64,000 bases of DNA from Strongylocentrotus purpuratus (taxonomy: Eukaryota; Echinodermata; Echinoidea; Camarodonta; Strongylocentrotidae). The notes under the pieces were generated by a model. It had not been told where the DNA came from. It saw only the letters and a program-made list of their open reading frames with translations, and searched no databases. The translations under genes were made by a program, and so were the position numbers. Numbering within the stretch: position 1 is the stretch's first letter; each line of letters begins with the position of its first letter. The DNA lies in NCBI RefSeq assembly GCF_000002235.5, contig NW_022145596.1, forward strand, positions 3,778,352 to 3,842,351, read 5' to 3'. Below, piece after piece: positions 1 to 9,012 of this stretch.

Positions 1-9
1 ACCACATTC

Positions 10-3000
10 TTGCTGGAATCTACCAAGGAAGCCATGAATCTACAAGGTTCAAAGGTGAATCTTCTTCTTTCTACTATGTCCAAGAAGGATGAGAGGATCC
101 CTAGTGAGAAAATTCAAGGACTCACGGTTCGTGCTCACAACAGTATGAAGACGATTGATCTCCCTGCAGTCTATACACGAGACATCATGCCCGCAAATAG
201 GGAGTATATTCCAGTGCCTGAAGTGGCTATGTCCTTTCCTCACCTGACTGAAATTGCAGAAGAACTGCTACCACTACAAGACTGTGAGGTAGAATTGCTG
301 ATCGGATATGATTGTGCACGTGCTCTAATTCCTCGCAGCATAATTCTTTCTCCTGACGATGATGATGGACCCTTTGGGATGAAGACAGATCTAGGTTGGT
401 GTGTTGTGGGTATATCAAGTCAGAAGGAGTTTGCTGTCAGCCCTGACGACAGAATAGGGTTCAGTCATCGATTAATCACCTGTGAGATACTCCCTGAGCT
501 GACTGAAAGCAAAACTGCAACCAAGGAAAAGGTGATGTTCTCACACAACGTCACCATCAAGGAAGAGATAAGTCCTTCATCGGTGCTGAGGATAATGGAA
601 GCAGACTTCTCGGACCTAAGAGACAACAGCGAACCTTCCTCACATAATGATGTCAGATTCATGAACATCATGAAGAATAATGTTCGCTTAACAGAAGATG
701 GACATTACGAAACTCCACTTCCCTTCAAGGAAAAGGAACCAGATCTGCCAAACAACAGGTATATGACAAACAAGAGACTACAACATCTCAAACGAAAGTT
801 TGAAAGAGATTCAAACTACCACCGTAGATACACAGAAAAGATGGAAGCACTCTTAGAGAAAGGGTACGCAGAGTTAGCACCAGAAATCAAGACAGCTGAT
901 AGTCCAGTCTGGTATATTCCCCACCACGGTGTTATACAGCCCAACAAACTTCGGGTCGTATACGACTGCAGTGCACAGTACAAGGGGGAATCCCTTAACG
1001 ATTATCTTCTCACTGGACCAGACCTGACAAATGCTCTCGTAGGCGTACTCTGCAGATTCAGGAGAGACGAGATTGCATTCAGTTGCGACATAAAGGAAAT
1101 GTTTCACCAATTCAAGGTGAGAGAAGACCACCGTCACTACTTGAGATATTTGTGGTGGAAAGACGGAGATATTCTTCGAGAACCCATCGAGCTGCGTATG
1201 ACTGTCCATTTGTTTGGCGCATCTTCCTCCCCAGGCTGCTCCAATTTTTGCTTGAAGCAGACAGCTACTGATCACGCAGCCGAATTTGGAAATGATGTGA
1301 AGGACTTCATCCATCGGGATTTCTATGTGGACGATGGCTTGAAATCCGTTCCTTCTACAAAGGATGCTATCGACCTAGTTTCGAGAACAAGACAACTGTG
1401 TAAGAAAAGTGGACTGCATCTACACAAGTTCATATCTAACAGCAGAGAAGTAATGGAATCTGTTCCGGAGCCTGATAGAGCGAAGGGAGTCTCCAAGACG
1501 GATCTTATGGGAGTTGATTCACCCATGGAAAAGGCTCTGGGAGTTCTATGGTGTGTTGAGTCCGACACACTTAAGTTCAGGCTCACTCTACATGACAAAC
1601 CCCTGACAAGAAGAGGAGTCTTAGCAACAGTTATGTCAATCTACGATCCATTGGGTCTGCTGGCGCCAGTTGTACTGCGAGGAAAACAGATCTTGCAAGA
1701 ACTATGCAGGAAAGCAGTAGACTGGGATGATCAACTGCCTGATGAACAGAGAAGCAGCTGGGAGAAATGGAGAGCTGATTTGCATAATCTGGACTCAATC
1801 TCCATACAAAGATGCTACAAGCCTGCACATTTCGGAGAAGTAAAGACAACGCAGCTTCATCATTTTTCTGATGCCAGTACTACTGGTTATGGCGAGTGCA
1901 CATATCTAAGGCTGACTAATGATAAAGGAAAGGTGCATTGTACACTCCTGATGGGGAAGGCCAGAGTTGTACCTCTCAAACCAATCACTGTACCACGTCT
2001 GGAGCTGACAGCTGCAGTTGTTTCAGTTAGAGTCAGTGCATTTCTTCAGAGAGAGTTTGTACCCTCAGACACTGAAGAGTTCTATTGGACGGACAGCAAT
2101 GTAGTAATGGGCTACGTTAGTAACGACTCAAAGCGCTTTCATGTCTTTGTTGCCAACCGTGTGCATCAGATTAGACAACACTCTTCCCCCTCACAATGGA
2201 GACATGTGGGTACACAGGATAACCCAGCTGATATTGCTTCTCGAGGAGCTACAGTCAACCAACTCCTGTCTTCCTCTTGGTTTACTGGCCCAAAGTTCCT
2301 GTGGGAGAGCAACGCAGAGAAGTTCATTCAAGGTGATAAGTTTGATGTGAAGTTGGATGATCCAGAAGTGAAGAAAGCTCATGCAAACGTTGTACATGGT
2401 CACTCTAAGCCTTGTACCTTTGAAATCGATCGTTTGGACAGATTTTCCTCTTGGCACAGAGCTAAAAGAGCAGTAGCAAACTGCATGAGACTGAAGGCGC
2501 ATTTGAGAAGGCCATGTCGAGAGCGAGGTCTGAGCAAGTCATCCACCACTGGGAAGACTTCATTCCATGGTGAGCTACAGAAGCTTACTACAAAGGAACT
2601 CAACAAAGCACAATGTGAAATCCTGAAGACCGTACAGAGAGATGCATTCAGTAATGAACTGACAGCTATACAGAACCAGTCTGGTAAAGGTAGTGAGATG
2701 AATGCAAACAAGAGACACAGGCGTAAGCAGCAAGGGTATAGTCGCTTTCATCGTCTTGACCCTTTCATCGACGCTGATGGGATACTGAGAGTAGGTGGAC
2801 GCCTAAGTTGTGCTGAAGGTTCCTATGAAAGTAAGCATCCAGCTATTCTACCTCAGGACCACCATATTACAGAGTTGATAATACGACATTGTCACATTCA
2901 GACAGCACACCAGGGACGAGGTATGACCATCAACCAACTGAGGTCCAGCGGCTTCTGGGTCTTATCTGGGAGCTCAACAGTCTCTAGACTCATAAGGAAG

Positions 3001-3300
3001 TGTGTCACATGTCGTAGGCTACGTGGCGAATCTCAATGGCAGAAGATGTCAAACCTGCCTAAGGACAGAGTTGAGCCTACACCACCCTTCACATACAGCT
3101 GTATGGACGTGTTTGGTCCATGGGTAATCAAAGAAGGCCGAAAGGAACTGAAAAGGTACGGCCTCCTCTTCAGTTGTATGGCTTCTAGGGCTGTGCACAT
3201 TGAGACACTAAATTCGATGACAACCGACTCTTTCATCAACGCTCTTCGACGATTCCTATCCATTAGAGGTCCTGTGCGCCAGCTTCGTTCAGATAGCTGA
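10..3300 (+). CDS. BEL/Pao pol: protease end, reverse transcriptase, RNase H, integrase (interrupted)
   Basis: The frame of 1096 codons stays open from the window edge, so the first ATG at 10 is not a real start. Residues 1-140 match the second half of the DUF1758 aspartic protease, including an LLIGYD motif. Reverse transcriptase follows, with catalytic FYVDDG at 1321-1338 (residue 438 onward). RNase H begins near residue 619 (HHFSDAS, first catalytic Asp at 1870). The integrase zinc finger (HCHIQTAH, then CVTC) lies at about 2887-3020, and the integrase core starts with the Asp of CMDVFGPW at 3106. The frame ends in TGA at 3298-3300, directly after the second catalytic Asp (3292-3294). This copies the element through an RNA intermediate in its family. 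The stop makes this copy unlikely to supply integrase. Confidence 0.85.
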   Translation: MLESTKEAMNLQGSKVNLLLSTMSKKDERIPSEKIQGLTVRAHNSMKTIDLPAVYTRDIMPANREYIPVPEVAMSFPHLTEIAEELLPLQDCEVELLIGYDCARALIPRSIILSPDDDDGPFGMKTDLGWCVVGISSQKEFAVSPDDRIGFSHRLITCEILPELTESKTATKEKVMFSHNVTIKEEISPSSVLRIMEADFSDLRDNSEPSSHNDVRFMNIMKNNVRLTEDGHYETPLPFKEKEPDLPNNRYMTNKRLQHLKRKFERDSNYHRRYTEKMEALLEKGYAELAPEIKTADSPVWYIPHHGVIQPNKLRVVYDCSAQYKGESLNDYLLTGPDLTNALVGVLCRFRRDEIAFSCDIKEMFHQFKVREDHRHYLRYLWWKDGDILREPIELRMTVHLFGASSSPGCSNFCLKQTATDHAAEFGNDVKDFIHRDFYVDDGLKSVPSTKDAIDLVSRTRQLCKKSGLHLHKFISNSREVMESVPEPDRAKGVSKTDLMGVDSPMEKALGVLWCVESDTLKFRLTLHDKPLTRRGVLATVMSIYDPLGLLAPVVLRGKQILQELCRKAVDWDDQLPDEQRSSWEKWRADLHNLDSISIQRCYKPAHFGEVKTTQLHHFSDASTTGYGECTYLRLTNDKGKVHCTLLMGKARVVPLKPITVPRLELTAAVVSVRVSAFLQREFVPSDTEEFYWTDSNVVMGYVSNDSKRFHVFVANRVHQIRQHSSPSQWRHVGTQDNPADIASRGATVNQLLSSSWFTGPKFLWESNAEKFIQGDKFDVKLDDPEVKKAHANVVHGHSKPCTFEIDRLDRFSSWHRAKRAVANCMRLKAHLRRPCRERGLSKSSTTGKTSFHGELQKLTTKELNKAQCEILKTVQRDAFSNELTAIQNQSGKGSEMNANKRHRRKQQGYSRFHRLDPFIDADGILRVGGRLSCAEGSYESKHPAILPQDHHITELIIRHCHIQTAHQGRGMTINQLRSSGFWVLSGSSTVSRLIRKCVTCRRLRGESQWQKMSNLPKDRVEPTPPFTYSCMDVFGPWVIKEGRKELKRYGLLFSCMASRAVHIETLNSMTTDSFINALRRFLSIRGPVRQLRSDS

Positions 3301-4045
3301 GCTAAGAGAAGGTAGTAATACACACCAGGACAAGATTCAGGAATTTCTTCTGAGGAACGACTGTGATTATATTCACTTCAAATTCAATGTCCCTTCGGCT
3401 AGTCACATGGGAGGTGTATGGGAAAGACAAATACGCAGTATACGTCGTGTGCTAGAAACATTGCTGTATGAAGCTGGACAGCAGCTTGATGATGAGTCCC
3501 TGCGCACCCTCATGAACGAAGCAGCAGCTATCGTAAATAGCAGACCTCTGACTGTCGACAATTTGAATGACCCTACACATCCTGAGCCCCTGACACCGAA
3601 TCATCTTCTGACGATGAAAACCAACGTGCTGTTGCCGCCTCCAGGACACTTCCAACGAGAGGACTTGTACTCTAGGAAAAGATGGAGGAGAGTTCAGCAT
3701 CTCGCTAACGAATTCTGGAAGCGTTGGAAGCGAGAGTTTCTCCAGAGTCTCCAATCACGTCAGAAATGGACTTGCCCACAGCGTGAAGCCCGTATAGGTG
3801 ATGTCGTAATAATGAAAGACGACAATCCAAGAAACCAATGGACGCTAGCCAGAGTAGTTGATGTTTACCCATCCTCGGACAATCATGTGCGTAAGGTTAA
3901 ATTGGTGATGGGTGACCCCAAGATAAACAGTCGCGGGAAGCGAATCTTCCAACAACGTTATTTCGAACGACCAATACATAAGCTTATCTTGTTAGTCGCG
4001 CATGAAGACCAGGGGAAATTCCCTGACAAGGAGCCACAAGGCTAG
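3299..4045 (+). pseudogene. BEL/Pao integrase C-terminal part, out of frame with pol
   Basis: Frame 2 is open from 3299 to the TAG at 4043-4045 and continues the integrase: a conserved SHMGGVWERQIRSIRR block, the third catalytic residue Glu at 3518-3520 in MNEAAAIVNSRPLT, the PLTPNHLL motif, then the basic C-terminal domain with GDVV and the WTLARV region. Relative to the upstream frame it is shifted, and the short stretch that normally follows the second Asp (a G-T-N-F type motif) is absent at the junction. A small deletion of roughly 20 bp fits both facts. Reported as the broken second half of the same gene. Confidence 0.8.
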
Positions 4046-4135
4046 GGGGTTGAACTTGGTTGACAAGGAGCCACAAGGCTAGGAGGTTGAACTTGATTGA
4101 CAAGGAGCCACGAGGCTAGGGGGTTTAACTTAATT
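4025..4135 (+). repeat. Three tandem 37-bp units at the pol 3' end
   Basis: Units begin at 4025, 4062 and 4099, each starting GACAAGGAGCCAC and ending near TTGAACTT or TTTAACTT. A partial fourth AACAAGGAGCC appears near 4199. The pol stop codon lies inside the first unit, so the array overlaps the coding end. Each unit carries CTAGGGGG or CTAGGAGG, a possible polypurine tract. Confidence 0.85.
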
Positions 4136-4212
4136 AACCTAAAGTAATAATTGTTATGTCCAAAACGCCATGTTTAGAGATTGAGCCTGGCATTGGATAA
4201 CAAGGAGCCAAG

Positions 4213-4720
4213 GGGTCTGAATTAAGACTAATTTATGTTATCATTTGATATTGTTCATTGTGTCTGAAATTGAAACCAATTTGAATTTTCGCAGACATTG
4301 TGTTTGATAAATGTGATTTCAACCAAAATTCTAAAGTCTGAAAGGGAGAATACCTTCAATTTTCTAAATGCCGCTTTGTTTTATGTATATGTATACTGGT
4401 TTGATCATAATGCTAGAGTCTGGATGTAAGACTAAATTGAAATGTTTAAGGTTAAACATGCTTTATTTTCTGAAAAGGTCAATTTGGAATATAAAACTAT
4501 TCCCTCCTTAGTAAAGGTATATCTGTGTCTGAGATGAAAACTACATCTAAGAGTCAAGTGAGACTATATTTAAGATTATTCATTTCAGTGTAAACTTACT
4601 AGGGTCTGAAGTCAGACTTGTAACTTTGTGACATTTCATTTGTTTGCAAAATGAATTGTAGACATAAGGTTGATGCTCATTAAATCATATCTATGTGTCT
4701 GATGCAAGACTAAGGAGTTA
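4213..4720. repeat. Dispersed GTCTGA...AGACT motif series in retroelement 3' region
   Basis: The hexamer GTCTGA or GTCTGG occurs at about 4215, 4262, 4336, 4417, 4527, 4604 and 4697. Several copies are followed within 4-9 bases by AAGACT, AAAACT or AGACTT. The copy at 4604-4617 is a perfect inverted repeat, GTCTGAAGTCAGAC. The spacing is irregular (about 50-110 bp). Confidence 0.6.
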
Positions 4721-5960
4721 ATGTTATTTAACAAAAATTATACATGCATAAAATAATTTTTAAGATTAAGGGCCGAGACTAATTTGAAACAAAATTTGAA
4801 GTCATGTATTACTATACAATACATGGATGGTGTTTTGGTTACAGAGTCAAATTTATGCCTTTGTTTAGATTCTTGATCTCTGAACGTCTGTTATAGAAGG
4901 ATTAGAATTGAACATTATAAGTTGTAAAACCAGTTAAACTTATAGATTGAAGCTAGTATATAAAGCTAGCGAGTACAGCTAGATGCATTACATTTACTTC
5001 TAGATGTGCTTTGTATATATACAAAGTTAGAAATGTTAGTTTTGTAGAACACGTAAGATTTATCGCAGGTATGTCAAATAGTTTATTATGGTAAATTAGT
5101 TGTACTAATTTAAAGGAGCCATGTAAGTGTATTTGATTTAGTCGACCAAAAGTTTAGAGCGCCATCTTCGGCGACAGACTTTTATAGACAGAGTTTCAAA
5201 GTCAAACAATGATCAATGAAGAACAATGAGAAATCGATGATTAATTGCAACATATTCTTAGCTGCAGACAAGTTAATTGACTAAAAGGAGGCAAGAAGGT
5301 CAGTACTTAAGCTTGCAGTGTTTCAGTTGTGGGAAATATGTGTATAATTTTGATATTTATGCCATAACTTTGAGGCAGGTGCCCATGTATAAGAATTTAT
5401 GTTGATGAATCTGTGTATAAGAACTTAAGTTGTATTAATTTATAGAAGTGTGAAGACTATTCAGGAAACACAAAGAAATAGTAAGGTTAAGTAAATGGCA
5501 AGGTTTGGTATAATGCCTATGGGTCACGCCCAAATTTGTATTAAGAAACCTGTAATTATTACATGGATAAGGAACCTGTAATTATTATTGCATTTTAATT
5601 AATGCCCATTTTTTGTTGTTTGTTTTCTCACAGTTTTCACGGAGTGAAAAGAACAGAGTTAAAAGAAAGGAGTCAAAGAAAGGAAGCTACGCTCCTACCA
5701 AAGAATAAAAGAACACTCCCGTAAAAACCTTGTTAACTTGTCGTTATTGATTGGCTGCAGTTACAGTATTGATTACCATACTTTTGACTTTAATATCTGA
5801 CAGGGTATTTTGTTAGTATTTCTAATTTTTTGCTAACTCTTTGGCAGTTGATCCTTGCTAATGACTGCATGTGTTTATCACTTGACAAGGTGAGCAAAAC
5901 TCTATATTTTATCAACTAAAAAAGCTTACTCTGATATTCCCAGGGTAGGTCTCTGTGAGA

Positions 5961-6644
5961 GGCCGACTGTCAGGGTCTGAATATTTTGTCCTGATGTTAC
6001 TCCGTTGAAACACATGGTCAGAGAAAATAATGTCCTCCTAGGTTAAAAACATAAATGAACAACTCATTAGGCTATCACTTCATAGAACACTTTAGGGGGT
6101 AGCAAAAAATTATCTATGTTCCCTGTACTTTAGTAAGAATTAATAATTTGTAAAGATATAACTTCTTTGATCAACTATGATAATGTTCATATTTCTTCAC
6201 AAACCTGGTAGTGTGTATTGAATACAATACATACATTATAAAGTAAAAAAATACATACATTATATAGTAAAACAATACTTTCATTGACTACAAGGTTTAT
6301 GGAAATTTACTTCACACACCCTGTAGAGGAAAGAAAGAATGTCGCATAGTAGTTCTTTAATGAACAATGTGGCTAAATTTTCCTTTAAACACTAACAAAA
6401 ACAAAAATTGCTTTTCTCGATGGGAATACTATTCTAGAACATTTGAGACCAGCTAAGAAATCAAACTGATAATTTTGTCAGAGCTGGTAAAAATTAATTC
6501 ACATCTTTTTGTACATAGCAAGAAGCTTGGACTTCATTTTTCCTGGTGTCTAATTCAACTAAAATGCTAGTTAAAGAAAGTATTGGAGATCTGATTTTAA
6601 AGGTCTATGAAACAGAACTGTGTAGAGACATGTTATATACTTAC
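5961..6644. other. AT-rich non-coding stretch
   Basis: I see no exon, RNA gene or clear repeat here. It separates the retroelement from the first recognisable SLX4-like exon and is probably intronic to that gene, since the downstream SLX4 exons (BTB and later) are not found before the retroelement. Confidence 0.4.
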
Positions 6645-6732
6645 AGAGTGTTTAGGTTCCAGAAGAGCACTGATGCGTCCTTCCAAAATTTTCTGTCGTT
6701 CATCATCTAGCCTTGTTAACAGAACTGGAAAT
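6645..6732 (-). CDS. SLX4: SLX4-like exon C
   Basis: 88 bp with acceptor CAG and donor TCT|GTAAGT. It encodes the FPVLLTRLDDERQ to LLEPKHS stretch and ends at phase 0. The next exon would be further left and was not found before the retroelement. Confidence 0.6.
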
Positions 6733-8172
6733 CTGAACATACGATCAAAACTCATACTTGTTTAAAGCTGCATTTAAAAAATGTTTGTTACATTATGATA
6801 TATGAATAACAGACATAACACCCAGACAGCCAGGTTTAATTTACTTCTTTATAGTTGCTATGAAATATATTTAAACAACATAATTTGAAAATAGCTTTCA
6901 ATCAGATATGATTTTCTAACTCTTGAATTCAACATATATCAAATGTTTAGTATAATATAAAATGAAAAGGAAAAAGCACCCAGACAGCCAGGTTTAATTT
7001 ACTTCTTTATAGTTGCTATGAAATATATTTAAACAACACAATTTGAAAATAGCTTTCAATCAGATATGATTTTCTAACTCTTGAATTCAACATATATCAA
7101 ATGTTAAATATAATATAAAATGAAAAGGAAAAAAAAAAAAATTTTAATAAAGAAATAGCAAGAAAATGAAATTGTACAAAATTTATGCAATGATTTATAT
7201 CATTTTCTGAAGTATGGTCCTTGAATACTGAACTTACTCAGCATGAATCTTCTTGAGCTTTTTTTTAGCCTTAGCCCTGGTCTTCTTTCCTGGTCTCTCT
7301 TCATTCTTCCCAAGATCTTTATTCTTCTGCTTCGTCTCATCAGCCAGGGATGCCGATATCGCCATGGCAATCCGGGTTTGCTCATCAGGGTCCTCACTGT
7401 AAAAAGTACATCAATCTAGATTTATGACGTTCTCGTTCCTGGTCAAAATTGTTGTTTTCAATATTGCAAGCAAAACTAGAATCCATTCTTAAAGCTATGA
7501 ATTTAATTCCCAGACCAAGAATTCAAAGTGGGGATAAAATATAGAGCTTTGGAAAATTTATATCATGTCCAGATTACCTATACATAAATCTAAAAAGGGT
7601 TCTCCTGAATTTTTTTTCTTCTTTACTATGCTACAGTGTCTAATACTAAAATATATAATTCATACATGATCACCAATTTCAATTATAATTTGCATTCCTC
7701 TGGTGAAATAAAAAAATTCTCACAAGCAAGAAGATGCTTGAGCACTTTATCATGGAACCTCAGCTAAAGCCAGGATGGTAATACTGTTAAGCGTTTTTTT
7801 TTTTGTATTTTCAGGAAAAATCACTTTATCCAATCACCTACGGGAACTGAGTGTCTCCTGTATAAACCCCATGGGAATAAATAGTTAATTAGTCAATGGA
7901 TTATACTATCATTAATATCATTATCAATCACACAATTCTTAATTAAATATCAAGGAAGCCATCTCTTGATGGTATGGACTGCAAAAAACTTACTCTGTTT
8001 TCTTCTTTTTCCTGCCTCTCTTCTTCTTTGGTTTCACTGCTGGATCCTTGATGGGTACTTCAATGGCTGTGCTACCTTGCTCCTTATCCCCTATCATTGA
8101 TATGGACAAGGCCATAGCAAGCTGAGTATGCTCATCCATCATGCATGCAGTAGAATCATAGGTTTCTACTTT
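6645..8172 (-). CDS. SLX4: SLX4-like structure-specific endonuclease scaffold, internal exons only
   Basis: Three minus-strand exons (8172-7994, 7396-7238, 6732-6645) join in frame with matching phases (2, then 2, ending phase 0) and consensus GT-AG sites, giving about 142 residues. The protein has two acidic ubiquitin-interaction-like segments (DEHTQLAMALSIS and DEQTRIAMAISAS), each followed by a lysine-rich basic stretch, and then FPVLLTRLDDERQ ending at ISALLEPKHS. From memory of human SLX4, the region between the UBZ4 fingers and the BTB domain has the same order: acidic VAMALSRS segment, KKK-rich linker, then an RVALLLSEEV block. SLX4 scaffolds SLX1, MUS81 and XPF nucleases in the nucleus. 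Neither the zinc fingers nor the BTB/SAP/SLX1-binding parts are seen in the window, so completeness is unknown. Confidence 0.6.
6819..7133. repeat. 158-bp tandem duplication in SLX4-like intron
   Basis: The segment starting CACCCAGACAGCCAGG at 6819 is repeated almost exactly from 6977 (period 158). The copies differ by a few bases, and the second ends in an A-rich run near 7133. The high identity implies a recent duplication. Confidence 0.85.
7238..7396 (-). CDS. SLX4: SLX4-like exon B
   Basis: 159 bp. The acceptor follows a T-rich tract (TTTTTACAG) and the donor is GA|GTAAGT. The first base completes an Asp codon. It encodes EDPDEQTRIAMAISAS and a second lysine-rich stretch. The order repeats that of exon A, suggesting an internal duplication of an acidic-plus-basic module. 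Confidence 0.65.
7397..7993. other. Intron between SLX4-like exons A and B
   Basis: AT-rich intron with no coding signal. It is bounded by GTAAGT (minus strand, at 7993) and TTTTTACAG (at 7397). Confidence 0.6.
7994..8172 (-). CDS. SLX4: SLX4-like exon A
   Basis: 179 bp. Acceptor TAG precedes AAAGTAGAAACC at 8172; donor is GA|GTAAGT at 7994. It encodes a UIM-like segment (DEHTQLAMALSIS) followed by the basic run KPKKKRGRKKKK, a likely nuclear localisation signal. It leaves two bases (GA) that complete a codon with the next exon. Confidence 0.65.
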
Positions 8173-8261
8173 CTAGGAAAAAACATGAAACACTTTTGCT
8201 GTGTGGCTTTACAAAGGCAAAGGGTCTTTGAGTTTGACTTTTGAAACTCTAAAATTGAGTG

Positions 8262-9012
8262 TAGGGTAGAGTGCCCAGTATTTGGTCACTTAAGGGGAAA
8301 TCACTGATATTTTGAATTCTTACCTCTTTTATTTTCCAATCTACCCATCAAAAGAACGAAAAAATATTCCTCTGACAGGATTTTTTTTACTTAAAATAAA
8401 GAATGATGATAAGAAAAATATTTCCGAAAGAAGACGGAGCATTTTTCTGCCCAGAATTCGGTCGCGCCGATTAGAATTCGGTCACGCGATTTGTGCGTTG
8501 AATTTCTGTGCGCTATTTTCACACAATTGCGCGATAAAGCACTGATTGTCAATGCGTTGACCGAATACTGGACGAGCGATACCGCATGGCAAGGGTATCG
8601 TATAAATACCTCTTGCACATCGGCATGTGCGTCATTTGCAAATTCGCTGCGATGGAGCGAACACGGAAGAGCTCCTCTTCACACACATACTAAATTCATT
8701 GCGACAGCACACAAAGTTGTTTCGCAATAGACTTCTACATATGGCTATGCATGTTAGCGCATGTGCTAACAGAATGCGGAAGTGCAGAAAGTGGTGCGAC
8801 ACTGACCAATTTCGAGCTAAGTTGGAGATCTTTCCGGGGCACTAGGTCTATATCTGATTTAATTTTGAGAGTTAAGAAAAGTTGTTTAGCTGCCTGATTT
8901 GTGCAAGTTTCGCGGCTCATTAATTATTTTTTAAATTGTTACAGCTGTTGAAATGGCTGTCTGACTCTGACCGAATACTGGGAATGGACCGAATACTGGG
9001 CGCGCTACCCTA
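8262..9012. mobile_element. About 750-bp non-autonomous DNA element with terminal inverted repeats
   Basis: The left end TAGGGTAGAGTGCCCAGTAT and the right end read on the other strand (TAGGGTAGCGCGCCCAGTAT) match over about 25 bp apart from a few changes, and both are flanked by TA. The sub-motif GACCGAATACTGG and variants recur inside, near 8450, 8470, 8560, 8968 and 8985, sometimes in direct orientation. No transposase frame is present. It lies in the SLX4-like intron only about 90 bp from exon A. Confidence 0.7.

Larger units (their letters stand above)
1..5960 (+). mobile_element. BEL/Pao LTR retrotransposon, 5'-truncated by the window edge, degenerate
   Basis: The window opens inside a pol reading frame with the BEL/Pao order protease (DUF1758-like), reverse transcriptase, RNase H, integrase, ending in an integrase tail at 4045. 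About 1.9 kb of AT-rich non-coding DNA follows, probably 3' untranslated region plus LTR. AATAAA at 5704-5709, after a purine-rich stretch near 5645-5700, is a candidate LTR polyadenylation signal. The LTR edges cannot be set because the 5' LTR and gag lie outside the window, so the right limit is approximate. A frame lesion in the integrase core suggests a dead copy. Confidence 0.8.
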
